Shown: positions 21,980-34,195 of the stretch, in pieces
Position numbering within the stretch: position 1 is the first letter of the stretch
Layout of the letters: each line of letters starts with the position of its first letter
Program-made: the position numbers and the translations under genes
Source of the DNA: Hermodice carunculata
Lineage: Eukaryota > Annelida > Polychaeta > Eunicida > Amphinomidae
Length of the DNA: 64,000 nt
Assembly (NCBI GenBank): GCA_964020975.1
Contig: OZ026612.1
Span: forward strand, 132,356,441-132,420,440
Direction of reading: 5' to 3'
Notes under the pieces: generated by a model
What the model saw: only the letters and a program-made list of their open reading frames with translations
Database searches by the model: none
Told to the model about the DNA's origin: nothing

Positions 21980-22867
21980 AAAGTGTTCACTCATGATCTT
22001 AGATTGTACTTCCAGGTGGCCTGCCAGGGGAGGAGGAAGGTGAAAAAACTGAGAGTCTGACTCAAACCAGTTAGAAAACACGAAGTACCATTCGTTCTCT
22101 TCGATGAAAACTTTGGGAATGAGTTACAGTTACTGTTTGAATTACCTGCTAGATTGTAGCCTCGAATTGATCGGCCAATCAGTGACAAGGGAGCTGAGAG
22201 CGAGGCTCTTAAGTGTAACAGCCGCCAGGCCACCTGTAGGCGTATTTTATAACTACCTTTGACTCAGACATAAATAAAGCTATCTACAGAGCTCCTGTTT
22301 TACTCAAATGTCACAAACCTGACCCATTAAGTTGAAACACTGACTCAGGATTGGCAGTGAAATAGAGCTTTATTGTTTGGAAACTTACAAAGTGAGGGGT
22401 ATGTGTCATCATGGGGTTTGTTTTACATTTCTGGTGCAGGATGTCCATTGTTGCAGGATGTGTTAGGATTTCCCTCAGTTTGTACAGGTGGTCTAGCTGC
22501 AACAGTATACTGGTTACTTTACAATCACTGGGCCTGAATATAATGCCCCAGTTTGTTTCTACTTCAAATAGTAGAGAAACAGACACTAGTTCTTTTTCCA
22601 AAATGTATAGGCCTAACCACCCAAAACACAAATTTCATTTCTTCTGCCAAAAATAAAAAGAGACCTGTTAGGCCTATCAGTATCACCTTTTAGTTCTTCT
22701 GACTTGCCAGTCAGCTAAGTTTAAAGTAAAAGAGTAAAGTAGGCCTACATCGTTTTTGTGATATTTATGAATCTGGAACATTATAAACACACCCTACCTC
22801 CACTATAACTTTGAGTCAGTTATACACTGACAGGTGGTTTAACTAAGATAAGCTATCCAGCTAGAAA
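21980..22867. other. No confirmed feature
   Basis: Contains GGCCAATCAG (CCAAT box at 22175-22179) in a slightly CpG-richer patch and AATAAA near 22272. No transcript can be inferred. Confidence 0.4.
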
Positions 22868-23003
22868 GGGTACATACTGGTTCAGGGGCAAGTCACATTG
22901 TTCTATCTGAACTTGTACTATACAAATTTAGTAATATGTTTATTATTTGGTTTGACAAGTATTCTTCTTTCATATAAAGCTCTGCATTTATAAGCAAAAC
23001 TTC
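22868..23003. repeat. Interspersed repeat, copy 2
   Basis: Second copy of the ~130 bp repeat at 18803-18935, with CTGGTTCAGGGGCAAGTCA and AAGCTCTGCATTTATAAGCA. Confidence 0.75.
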
Positions 23004-23334
23004 ATGTATTAGCTAATTCATCATTTGTCACATTCATATTTATTCATCATTATGTGGGCTGTCTTTGATGAATATTTAGCATAGACAAGGAGCCCCTACT
23101 CAGAGAGACATGTACAGGTATAGGGTGTGAAACCCTGTTCTAAGCAGTTACCTGCTGCCTTGAAGACCCTTAAATTTATTTGGGCCAATACAGCTGAAGT
23201 CAAAATTCTACAGAAGAACGTGCCCAAAATGGACAATATTACTCATATACATATGTATATAGGTTAGACAGTGACAGGTTAGCTTATGGAGAGTAAAAAG
23301 TTTGGACTGACGAATAGGGTAATGACTACATGTA

Positions 23335-23634
23335 CTAGGAAGTGGATCTGGACAAAAGACACAAATACAGTCTACTGTGGCAAGGCCAAGCGGATTCCAG
23401 CAAGATCCCAAGACACACCATCTCCAGGGTCAGAGTCTAGCATATTCCAGTTAGTAAGGATCATGATATGCCAGGATTTGGCTTAATCCCGTCATAATCC
23501 TGACATTATTTCCTAGGGAATCCAGCAAAATCCCAACAAAATACAGTTAAACCTGACACAATCCAGTAAAACGGAGCAATTTTTTCCCAGCAAGATCCTG
23601 ACATTTTGGTTTGGTTTGGTTTGGTTTGGTTTTG
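23335..23634. repeat. CCAGCAAGATCC repeat ending in (GGTTT)n
   Basis: GGATTCCAGCAAGATCCCAA, GGAATCCAGCAAAATCCCAA and CCCAGCAAGATCCTGACATT recur, ending at 23604-23634 in five units of the pentamer GGTTT. See the related stretch at 21395-21585. Confidence 0.55.
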
Positions 23635-23656
23635 TAAGGATATACATATTCACCAC

Positions 23657-24101
23657 CAGTCGGCATATTCAGGAAGAATTTCAGTTGATCCTGGATTTGA
23701 TCCTAAAATTAAATTGTCATGCTTTTGACCCGGAAGTAGTCTATCCTTGGCATTACATTTGATCAAAACTTCCAGGATTAACCAATCTATGTGTGTGGCT
23801 ATATGACCATTGTACTTGACATTTCCATTTTATGAAATTAATATCAGCTTGATCTAGTACTTTGGACTTAAATGTGGATCAAAATCTGGATCAAATTCAG
23901 ATCAGGTCAAAATCCAAAAACTTTAATCGCGTGTTTTGCACAATAATCATAAAAACGTTGGTGAGGTCAAACTAGCTAGAATCACTAATATGCTATTGGG
24001 CCTACATCTTGTAAGGCTACATAATTTGGGATCAAACAAATCTATTTTAATTTCGATCCTTAATTTTGGTCTAAGATCAATATTCTCTGTAAATCCAGCC
24101 A
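23657..24101. mobile_element. GATCC-rich palindromic MITE, copy 1
   Basis: The left end CAGTCGGCATATTCAGGA and right end TCTGTAAATCCAGCCAC are imperfect inverted repeats. Inside, TTGATCCTGGATTTGATCC, GTGGATCAAAATCTGGATC and GGGATCAAAC recur in both orientations, so the whole element is loosely self-complementary. A better-preserved relative sits at 34440-34858. Confidence 0.6.
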
Positions 24102-25059
24102 CAGATGCAGGAATAACCATGTGATGGTGTGACTACATCCAACACATCACTATCTCCACCACCCTTCCACATTATGTGAGCTTCAAAAGTTCAACTTAAA
24201 CACAATAACACCCCGATCAAATGACTCCTCATGATTCAACAGCCTGCTCAGGCCTGGCAGCTCTTAATGGCTGTTTTAATATATATGTTCATGTGCCTGT
24301 TAAAAGGCATCTGCAGGCACCTCATTGGGTTGGGTTGCATGCAAATCATGCCTTGGACATAAATCTAAGTGATGACTTTAGAGAGAATAATCAGTCTGTT
24401 CATCAATAAAATAGGTCATATAGTTATATGCATCACCTAATACTCCCTTTGTGCAGGGTAAGGGCACCTTTGATATTCCTCTGTGTCTGCATTGTATCGC
24501 TTTGCATAAATGACGCAGTCCTCCCTTCTCGTGCTGTCAATTGGAATGTGAAGCCAAGTAATTATAGCCAGACATGCAGTTTCTGAATCTCCAAACCTGA
24601 CAATATTGTTAATATAAGGGCACCTGAATGTGAAATGTAGAACTCGGTCAGTATTTCAAATTGCTGAAATCAAAACAAGAGGAACATGAAGAGTTTATGC
24701 TCAGCTCAGCATATTGCTGTGATAGATCCTTTTAAGATTCACTGCACACAATATAGACAACCATTTTGAGGCATTTTGTAGTGGAGTCCCAATGTATTTT
24801 GACAAAGCCAGACTGACACAACCAACTACCAATACTTCACCGGGTTCTTCATCGACTAGCACGTTACCAAAGCTAAATTTCTGATGCCCTTCACTATCAA
24901 CACTGTACTGACTCAACTCTGTTATATTCATAAATAAAACTTTATGGTTTTGGCTTTAATTTTGTAACTGGGAACTGATCTGGCTTTTTTTCACATCCAA
25001 AACTGTTCTAGAACCTGCCTCCATAGCTAAATAAGTTAATGAGCAATCTAAGTTGGTGT
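24102..25059. other. Mostly unrecognised
   Basis: No repeat family recognised. AAAACAAGAGGAACATGAAG near 24674 resembles the start motif of the hairpin-ended elements, but no monomer follows. It holds the exon candidate at 24701-24931. Confidence 0.4.
24701..24931 (-). CDS. Candidate exon or small ORF, unknown protein
   Basis: A 76-codon minus-strand frame with ATG at 24931 reads MNITELSQYSVDSEG, then an acidic turn (VDEEPGE) followed by a hydrophobic segment (VLVVGCVSLALSKYIG) that could be a membrane or core helix. Composition is more protein-like than neighbouring frames. No clear splice sites or family match. It might be a small orphan gene, an exon or chance. Confidence 0.2.
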   Translation of the reverse strand: MNITELSQYSVDSEGHQKFSFGNVLVDEEPGEVLVVGCVSLALSKYIGTPLQNASKWLSILCAVNLKRIYHSNMLS

Positions 25060-25106
25060 TTTTTTGTTTTTTTTTGTTTGTTTGTTTGTTTGTTTTTTTT
25101 TTTTTT
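25060..25106. repeat. T-rich (TTTG)n tract
   Basis: Poly-T with (GTTT)n units. Confidence 0.9.
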
Positions 25107-27323
25107 CGTGGCATCAATTAGCTTGGCATGTTATCTGTCCACTGTTGAAATTTGGAATCCCTATCTTATAAGTTGTAAAGCACTAAAAAAAGCATATATA
25201 ACATAATGGATTTGCCAACTCTAAGCCAATGTGCATATGTGGACACAAGGCACTCAATACTGGATTCAAAACCTGCCAATCAATCAGCTGCAAGGTTAAC
25301 TTAGCTCTTCCTCTGTTATTTGTTTTTGGGGTTTAGTTGTCTGTCACACTGAATTTAATCTTGGGATTGCCCCAAAAACACGATCTTCAGGGCATCCACA
25401 TCAACGTTTATTTAGATAAACAAAGACATTGTATGCTCATTTCCGGTCAAACAAACTGCGTAGTTTTTGCTGCAGAAACAAATTTGTTGCATAAATGTGA
25501 CCATTTTATTCATACAGACTTTTAAAAAAACATCTAATCAATTGTTTTCGGTACATATGCCGATAAAAATTTGCAAAACAGAGGTAAAATTGCGTATTTT
25601 GCTGCCTCAAACTTCGTACGATTCTGGTTCTAGACATGTTTGGTATCAATGGAAACATCAGAAGCTCGTCAATATCATCATGCTGCTCTCCTATTAGCTT
25701 AATTTTTTATTCCCGCCTACCAAATGTTGTCATCTTGCATAAATTTACTATATCCGAGGTAAAAATCTAAGAATAGAAGCCAGCGACATTCTCGCACTGC
25801 TTCAGTGAGATTCTTGTCCTGTGCGGGCACTGATTGGCTGAAATCATGCAAATCAGTTTTGCACATGGTCAAGCATGTGCAGTGTGCACTTTCAACAACC
25901 AAGCATAGTGGAGGGTATCACTTTAGCCAACAGTATTTTTACGTTTTCATGTCACATAAGTACCAAAATTTAGTGACATATCGACGGTACATATTTTGAA
26001 AAGATTTAGAATGTCCATGGTGAACCGCTGAAAGAAATGCAGAGTGGAAACTGCATGCAATTGATGTTTAAATGGGCAACTCGTGCACGGGTATGTACTG
26101 TCAATCTCCCCGATGGTCTTTGCTGAATAAAATCTGTGTTTGTTGGTTTTTGGCATAGATACCGCATTATTTAGAAAAATTTGGCACTATTACTCAATAG
26201 TCATAGTGCAAACCATTTAATATGTTGTACAGGAGAATGCGCCTGGTTGCCATATCTCGGCAGTTACGCACACTGAAAGTTGCTCTTCGGCATGGGAGAA
26301 GCAAGTATCGTTGGGCAGATTTTCTCGCCTACAGCAGAGGAAGGGTTAATTGACAACTGTCACCAGTGATGATCTAGTAACATCACTTCTGATGATAAAC
26401 AGTACCTCATATTATGATAAACAGTACAATATTTAGAAAACTCAACTCTACAATGTTATTATATAACTTTGACCATATTTTGTTATGCATAGCTGATGGT
26501 CTGTGTGAGTTGACAGTGATTAAAGATAAAATGGTTATGCACTTGGTCTAACGGGACTATAATACCTGTTCCCTGGCAATATATGGTCTGAGCACTCATT
26601 AAAACATCATCAATGTTTTCCTCGTATTATTTGACAGACATTGGGAGTTAAAATAAAAGAACATGATGCAAATACAATCCCTAGACTTACAAAGTTATGA
26701 CCAATGGACATCTGACACTACTGGGTCCAAGCTTTGGCCACCATGAAGTCTCATAACATCAGAACACATTCTCACATGTTACAACATACAAGTCTGAACA
26801 TGCAGGAACTGAAAATGAGTAATCACTATGTGTGATAAATCAGTCAACAACAATGCCTAAAGCTGGCCACATACCATATGACCCCACTGTCTGCGACAAG
26901 CAGTGATGCATCTGGAGAACTCCCGACGGATTCCTGACTTAAAACTAATTGCCACACATTATAGGCCTACAGGATGATTCACCTGATTTGGTCATGAGGT
27001 ACGCATAAACTTTACCATTAGTTTAAGTAGGCTATTTATAAATAAAGTTGAGGATGTCTAGGCCAACCAAAATGCAAGCTCCCGACAAATGTCACTTCGG
27101 GACACAGGAAGTTTCTTTGAGTAGGCCTATAAACATGTGACTTGAAAGTGCATTTCTGTTTTTCTGTGATCTCCAACTCCTGGGGCCATGCGCTGATTCA
27201 TAAATGTCAGACTGACAGATCCCTTCCATTATAAAATTCAGGTGAGAATCAAAAACTTTTCAGTACCTCGTTCCTTTCTTTGTTTCTTTTTCAAGGCCAA
27301 ACATTTCAGCATGGTATCACTTC
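25107..27323. other. No gene recognised; CpG-bearing stretch at 25.3-26.3 kb
   Basis: The part 25320-26300 has more CpG than most of the window and holds a CCAAT box and an octamer (see 25831-25853). No exon is convincing. The remainder is unique-looking DNA. Confidence 0.4.
25831..25853. promoter_or_regulatory. CCAAT box next to an exact octamer
   Basis: TGATTGGCTG (inverted CCAAT) at 25831-25840 is followed 8 bases later by ATGCAAAT at 25846-25853, the POU/Oct octamer. This pairing is known from histone H2B and some snRNA promoters. No TATA box, histone frame or snRNA is visible nearby, so function is inference. Confidence 0.3.
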
Positions 27324-27513
27324 CAGAGATGCCAACTATCCCTCATTGTCACTGGGACAGTCCCTGAAATTAGCTAAAATTTTGCCCAGTTTACAGTGTT
27401 TGTCCCACATTGAAACTGAGTATTTCCTTATATATTCTTTGTTACATATGCTGTGTCCCTGATATTCTCACTTAAATGACCCTGCAATGGCATTTTGAAT
27501 CTTGGCATCTCTG
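27324..27513. mobile_element. 190-bp MITE with CAGAGATGCCAA termini
   Basis: The left end CAGAGATGCCAACT and right end CTTGGCATCTCTG form ~12-bp inverted repeats. CACTT lies just outside each end, a possible target duplication. The CAGAGATGCCAA type of end is common in non-autonomous DNA transposons; hAT is my best guess for the superfamily. Confidence 0.65.
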
Positions 27514-28750
27514 CACTTTGGAACTCGCTGAGGCCAATTCCGACTTCCTTGGGGATAAAAAAGGTCTCAAGTTTAGTTTCTTCTTTCAGTGATATCCAGG
27601 AAGAATGATGCATGCAATTGCCACATGCATGACAGAAGACTAGACAAAGATCAAACCTGGCAGTAAAAGTTAAATCTTATTTAGAATGAAGTTTCTGTTA
27701 GGATATCATGCCAAAATTTTTGCCTTTATTCTTAACAAGTCCTGAGTTCTAATTTAAAAAAAAAAAAATGTTCCTGTAATTTTCAAATATTGGATGTCAA
27801 AGGACGATTAAGCCTGTTGTCTGCCAGGTGATTAGCCTTGTGTTACACAGTGTTAAAAGGGGGAGGGGCGTGTAAAAAAAAAACGCCATTAAGTGTTACG
27901 TAATTTGTGAACGGCCCCCAAGTAAAAAGGTATTTAACACTATACAGGTCTGCATTTTGGCTACAATCTGAATCAAAGGAGTAGGCTATTTATCTTGCTT
28001 CCACACTTCCAGTTCCATGACCGAGAAATGCTATGTGCAGGTACCCCCGCGTAGGTAATTGGGTGGGGCATGCACAGTCTTTGCAACCCAGTCAATGATC
28101 ATCATCACAGTCAAACTTGTGCAACTCTCAAAATGCCAGTCGTGGCAACTGACGATGGATCTTGTCGCATCGTGAGGTGTTGCACACCAGACAAAGAAAC
28201 AGTAGGACCCATCAGCGACAGTCGGGTTGTATAGTGTGGGGCTGGCTTAAAGCAGGGTCAGGAAACACCAGTGAGAGATGATCCACTCTCAAGCATAGCT
28301 CACAATCTGAACAGTACATGGCTTCAGCCAATACTCATCATCAGGTGATCAATGTATGGCATCCATGTTTCACTGCAGAAACCACAAGAAACTTCAAGCT
28401 TGGTTTTGTACTGCAGTTGACACAGCAATATCACAATTTGTATTTGATGTGACATTTCCCAACCTTTTGCAAGGAGAAAAACATTCACAGTTTGTATTAT
28501 AAACAAGAGACCATAACAGGTATGTACCTACACATGTTTGTAAAGAATGTTGCAAATATATTTGGCTTTGACTTTCAGCCACTTTTCTACATTACTATTA
28601 CCTTATTTACCCAAACACAATTACAAACCTACAGTAGGCACAATTTACCAGCTTTTTAACTTATCTCAAGGCCAAAAGCTGTTTGCTCTAGACTAGTAGC
28701 TCATTGTCTTCCCGTGTTGGATGGCAGTCACCCTTAGTTTCCTGCCATAA
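27514..28750. other. No recognised feature
   Basis: Includes an A-run at about 27758-27769. The stretch 28050-28260 is CpG-bearing but has no supported exon. Confidence 0.45.
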
Positions 28751-29140
28751 ACATGGTCTCTCTGTTCCTGTGGCATCATATAGCCAAAATGACCAAACAT
28801 GGTCTCACAGATCCTCTGGCATCCTACCATGACCAAACATGGTCTCTCTGGTCCTGTGGCATCCTATAGCCAACATGACCAAACATAGTCCCACAGATCC
28901 TCTGGCATCCTACCATGACCATACATGGTCTCTCTGGTCCTGTGGCATTCTATAGCTACCATGACCAAACATGGTCTCTCTGGTCCTGTGGCATATTCAA
29001 TAGCTACCATGACCAAACCTGGTCTCTCTGGTCCTGTGGCATCTTAATTATAGCTACCATCACCACACATGGTCTCACAGATCCTCTGGCAGCCTACAAT
29101 GACCCAACATGGTCTCTCTGGTCCTGTAGCTTCCTGGACC
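28751..29140. repeat. Two-type minisatellite (46/40 bp units)
   Basis: Nine units of two kinds. The long type carries CTCTCTGGTCCTGTGGCAT and TATAGCTACCATGACC; the short type carries CTCACAGATCCTCTGGCAT and CTACCATGACC. Both share ACATGGTCTC. Their order is long-short-long-short-long-long-long-short-long, which points to duplication of a two-unit block followed by single-unit gains. Confidence 0.9.
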
Positions 29141-29289
29141 ATTACAGCCTACGCTTGTGTGTCTGCTTGCATGCAAGCTCAACTTCTTTGTTAGAGTAAC
29201 AAAATGAGGTCCTACTTTTATTTTGTCTTGATTTATTTAATTTTGGTAGATTATTTCTCTTCCTTTTAAATTTATTTTGTTATTAATGA

Positions 29290-29430
29290 TGGTTGCCATA
29301 CAAATTAGGAAACGTTTTTTCTCAAATAGAATAGTCCAGGAATGGAATGCTTTACCACCGGATACAATAAATGCGGAATCAGTGCTTGCTTTTAAGAAGA
29401 AACTTCAGCCTCTAATAGAGGACAGAGGAG
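29290..29430 (+). mobile_element. LINE ORF2 C-terminal fragment (CR1/L2-like)
   Basis: The plus-strand frame reads RKRFFSNRIVQEWNALPPD followed by TINAESVLAFKKKLQ. The pattern FFSxRVVxxWNxLPxxVVNAxSVxxFKxxL is the conserved carboxy end of ORF2 in CR1, L2 and related LINEs. Upstream reverse transcriptase is absent, so this is a 5'-truncated insertion. No clear 3' repeat tail was found. Confidence 0.8.
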
Positions 29431-30156
29431 GGCAGTACATGAGCCGGAGGGCTCCTTGGTCCAATCCTTTAATGCCAGTATGCTGGACACACTGGCTTTG
29501 TGAACTATTGTGAACAATTGTAAATTAGTTTTTGCCTTGTCAATATGGGTACCTAAATGAAGATTATTTCTAATGCAAGATATCATGTAGGTCTCAGTCT
29601 CTTTATGACATAGTCAGCTTCCACTTGGGATTAATATCCAGTCTCAATCATAAATTAATAAGTTAATGCTGTGTATGTGCAGTCCTGGGCTTTAAAGAGG
29701 TGCTACATTACATCTTGTACCAGTGTAGCATGGAAGCCACAAGCTCAATGTAATTATAGACTCAGAAGCACATGCTGAGGTAATGATGTTTAACTTGAAA
29801 TATTTGTGTTGCCGGCTATTGAATTCTGACATATCTGACACTGATATGATTCCTTTATGTCCTGGTATCACACAGACATGATGAAGAAGTACCTTTAACC
29901 ACATCACAATGTGCTGGACAAACACTTGTGTAAAGGTCCCCTTGCCTGGCTCTCTTATTGGCTAATGTAAGACACTGGGCTGACCATGCATGGGCGAGAA
30001 CATGGCAGAATGATGGTAAACAGGTGAACAGAACAAGTTCTGTTTACATACATGATATTCACACCATTCACGAACGTAGTCTGGGCAGCTGTGTATTTGC
30101 TTCATCTCAATCTGGCTTATGGTCTACCAGTGCATCGACATGTAACATTTTTCCCA
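29431..30156. other. No recognised feature
   Basis: The first part (29431-29580) may be the 3' untranslated region of the LINE fragment. Nothing else is identified. Confidence 0.45.
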
Positions 30157-30396
30157 CTAACCCATTCCTGGTCAGAGTACGACTGAGTCAATAGCTTTCC
30201 TTGGCATGGTTGGGGCACAATGCACCCAACTAACACCAAGGAAAGCTACTGACCAAGGGTGTGCCATCATAAATGGTCTTATAAACAAATCTCAGCAAAA
30301 ATGTTTTCTAGTACCGAGAAATATTAGTAAACAGTTAGGGCTGACACCAATTTACATCCGAGCACTTTTGGGTGATTTGAGTGTCAGAGGCCACTT
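30157..30396 (+). mobile_element. Palindrome MITE (TTAA family), decayed copy
   Basis: The 67-bp inner palindrome lies at 30187-30253: two 33-base arms around a single A, left arm starting GTCAATAGCTTTCCTTGG and right arm ending CCAAGGAAAGCTACTGAC. The outer ~18 bases still pair apart from one A/G change; the inner 15 have several transitions. The left border reads CTAACCCATTCCTGGTC, a degraded form of the TTAACCC end seen at 54809 and 63168. The right border is set by the 143-base distance seen in those copies and is uncertain. Confidence 0.65.
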
Positions 30397-31034
30397 TCAA
30401 GTATTGTGATGGAAAAGCTGTTGACCCAGTGCCCAAAGAGTCAACATACTGTACATGTACACATTATAATGCAAGACCTGCTCTCAGCAATTAATTCTAG
30501 GCATGTGTGGCTTGGAATTCAACATTCATGTGCCTGCATATTCACCTGTGTCTGCATGCTCAAACAGTCAGCACAGGCCCCAAACATGAAAACTCACCAT
30601 GTGGATTGAGATAGTCCTGGCCCAAAAACAACACCAAACACCTACTTCTGGTTTGCAAATATTATGTTAAGCTTTTTTCTCAGATTCACAAATGTCAGAA
30701 GATAGTGGTAAAAACTCCCAATAAGGTAAGGTTAGGGCAGATAAACTACGTAAAAACATATTAGTGTTCCTTAAAAATCAACCGTGAAGATACCACCAAA
30801 TTAAGCCACTCACAAAAGAAAACTGCTCGAGGCAAATGGTATACTTGGTAGCAGTAGGGGACTGTCACTCGCCTTGGACATTCACAAGTAAATCAAGAGC
30901 ATCTTGGCCATTGAGTATAGATCAACAAGTGCACAGTGATATAAAGGATCTATGACCCCCCCCCCCCCCCCCCGCGCCACAATATACAGAAGACAGGCAT
31001 ACAATGTACACAGCATGTCTGGATGCACAAAAAT
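30397..31034. other. No gene; poly-C tract
   Basis: Eighteen consecutive C at 30956-30973. Nothing else is recognised. Confidence 0.5.
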
Positions 31035-31375
31035 GATATGTTCTTGGGCCCTGTGACCTGGAAAACAGGTCAAGGTCAAGAGGAATATATGGTCCACATG
31101 CCCTTGGTATGATGCATCTCTGGTATAAATTTCATTATTCTATCTCTAAGGGTTCTAGAGATATGCTGCCAGACACATGAAAATGGATAATAATGTTCTT
31201 GGGTCCTGTTTTCAAGGTCAAAAACAAGACAGAGTGCACATTCCTGTGGCAAGATACATCTCTGGTATATTTCATTATTCTATCTCTTAGGGTTCTAGAG
31301 ATATGCTCCCAGACAGACGGACAGAACCCGGCCCCTATCCCTACTAATTCGGTGGCATAGGGAGACAATTACTGA
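31035..31375 (+). repeat. Two ~165 bp monomers with degraded hairpin end
   Basis: CATCTCTGGTATAAATTTCATTATTCTATCTC and its near copy are each followed by TAGGGTTCTAGAGATATGCT and CCAGACA. CAGGTCAAGGTCAAGAGG lies in the first. After the second come CAGACGGACAGAACC and CCCTATCCC...GGCATAGGGAG, a partly decayed hairpin at about 31333-31362. It has the same plan as the other hairpin-ended arrays. Confidence 0.8.
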
Positions 31376-31859
31376 GGAAGGCATCATTCAGAGAAAATAA
31401 TGATGCCAATGCTTGAAGTCCTTGGCATGTTTCTAAAATGATGTCATTCAGAACTGATTAACTGACTTAAATCCATCCATTTCTGACTTAGTATATCTTA
31501 AGTTGAATGCAATATTGGATATGATTGATCAAAAAACACAGCCTGCAAATGAGAAGTATCTGTTACCACATATACATTCTGAATGACAACAAATTAACTT
31601 TCCTAAAACTGTAACCAACAGCTGTTTAAGGATACTTCTACACACTGTATTCATTCTCTGCATAAATTTAGGTATCCCTCTTATCAATGTGCAGTTCTCT
31701 GAGAGGTAATCAAGTCTATTTGTTAAAAATAAAACTACCACAGTTGTAAACATACTTTTTTACTCTTATTTTACCACAATTTTGTAACATGTAAACATGG
31801 CATAGACAAAACACAAAGAAACAAAAAAGAAAACAAATATGTTTATGTTTTATCTTCAG
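31376..31859. other. No recognised feature
   Basis: AT-rich, with nothing identifiable. Confidence 0.5.
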
Positions 31860-32375
31860 AGTGACTAGCTGTGAATGTAAGCAATGAGATTTTATACAGC
31901 AATATTTGACTCCTGTGGGACTCACAAGTGACTAGCTGTGAATGTAAAGAATGAGATTGTACAGTACTGTTAGACTCCATGCAGTTTGACTTGCGAGCAA
32001 CTAGCTATGAATATAAGCACCGAAATGATACAGTAGTATTAAGACTCCAATGGGACTTGTGAGTAACTAGCTATGAATATAAGCACCGAAATCATACAGT
32101 AGTATTAAGACTCCAGTGGGACTTGTGAGTAACTAGCTATGAATATAAGCACTGAGATCATACAGTAGTATTAAGACTCCAGTGGGACTTGTGAGTAACT
32201 AGCTATGAATATAAGCACTGAGATCATACAGTAGTATTAAGACTCCAGTGGGACTTGTGAGTAACTAGCTATGAATATAAGCACTGAGATCATACAGTAG
32301 TATTAAGACCCAATGGGACTTGGGAGTAACTAGTTGTGAATATTAGCAATGAGATTGTAAAGCAGTGGGACTTGG
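31860..32375. repeat. 66-bp minisatellite
   Basis: About 7.5 units of a 66-bp repeat with ACTAGCTATGAATATAAGCA, TCATACAGTAGTATTAAGAC and GTGGGACTTGTGAGTA. The central units are almost identical; the first two and the last are diverged, which is the usual pattern of edge decay. Confidence 0.93.
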
Positions 32376-34195
32376 AGGATTTCATGATGGAACAAGAACA
32401 AGAAGGTTTTCAGAAAGCAGTAGACTATATTACCACCAAAAAGGTAGACAGCAGTTTAGAACCATGGGATAATTACACACTAAACATTGCAGATTAAAAC
32501 ATGACATCATATTGTACCAAAACTCTGCTGAATACACGCAGGAGAATTAACCAATGAAAGAGTCAATTAAATGTGGGGCGTAAAGGTTACCAAGGAAGAC
32601 GAGAGATACCATACCCAATTAGCGCAATAACTGTCAGATTAAATGAGCATGCAAGCATTCAATGATTTTAATAATCGTCCCAGCTTTAAACACAAACCAA
32701 TTACATGCATGGATGTCTGATGCATGAGCTCTGTCAGTCTGCGCAAATAAAAACAAACAAAAGTCCTTTTGGATAAGGCTGATTTTTAATTAATTTGACT
32801 ATATTGGTGTTAGCTTAACTTGAATTTATGCTAATTTAAGGAAAGTCCCCGTATTTTTTCCTGACAATTGACATGTTGTAAAAGTTGTGAGTGTGGCTAT
32901 GATGTACAGTGTACATGATAATCAACAGACAGCATTTGTCGTAAATATACTCATAAAGGTCAGATTTCTGATCTGAAGTGGTAGAAATTTCATTCCAGAT
33001 TGCTTTGTGTCAGGTTTCAAATCCTAGTAATAACCATAGGACTTTTTTTTTTTTTACCTAGGCTCAACATAGAAAGACACTTCAAAACTTTCATCTCTAC
33101 ATTATGCAAATAAGGGTTGCTATGGCAATTACCCTTATATTAGACCATCTAATACGAGTGGTAGTAATATTCAACATTAAAGTTTGGCAGTGTTGTGATA
33201 TGTATTTACAATAAATCTCACTTAAGATTTCTACTGAATAAGATTTATGTGACAGGCTAGATCAATTCAAACTTTGCTGACAAAATAAATTGACATTATA
33301 TTATTGTGTTATTATGTGAAATGGGCTTGTACTTCATTAAAATAAATTATACAGCCACATTGCAATTTTTTCTGTTAAAAAATACTTGTAATACGACATC
33401 TTATCATCTTTAGTTATTCACTGAATGATGTATTGCTTGGTGGAAATTCAAGTCTTGCTGCCATATCTGGTGATGTTCATGTTGATAGGCTTGTCAAGAT
33501 TTGGATGGGTTTTCAGCTTGGAGTGAATTTAGAACTACAATATTGACAAGACACCGTCTCACACGACTATTGACAAGTCCTGGTCTCATACTACTATCTG
33601 GTCATCATTTGAAAAACTTTTGTCATAGAAATTCTTTATGATTTATTTTGATTTATGGCTTAATAGGGTATTTTGATATTAAAGCATCACAGCTACACCA
33701 TATTGGTGGAAGTGTTGATTACTTTCAAACTCCATTTATATGAAGGTGAAACATTTTTTTGTCTTTTTTTTCTCTGACATGAACTTTTGAATCTCAGTAC
33801 AGCTCTCTCTGATGTCTAATCATTGCAGTACATTGAAACTTTTTAAACTACTGTTCTTCGTGTACATCACAAAAGACAGAAATCTGGAGGTTTCTTTAAT
33901 TTACAAAGGAAAGCCAGGTAGGGTTTACAGAGAAAGCCATCACACAATTGTTTACCAAGCTTTGTAGTGAGGGACACATGGAGTTTGGTGAAAGTAGCGG
34001 TTAAAAGACAATAGAAAATATGTTGCTAGCCTTGGTTACATCACCTTTGTCATATCATCCAGTCATAAGTTGATGAAACATTTAATCAATAAATTAAAAG
34101 CATGAAATGTTTGATGGACATCATGGTGTTTCAGTTTCATGCTTCATCAGCAACAGCTCCATCAAAAATGCGACTGGGTGGCAGGGTTTACTCAC
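32376..34195. other. No recognised feature
   Basis: Unique-looking AT-rich DNA with no exon or repeat family that I can support. Confidence 0.5.

Noticed and set aside
28751-32375. Regularly spaced repeats as a CRISPR-like array
   Set aside because: Units abut without unique spacers and the genome context is eukaryotic; they are minisatellites.
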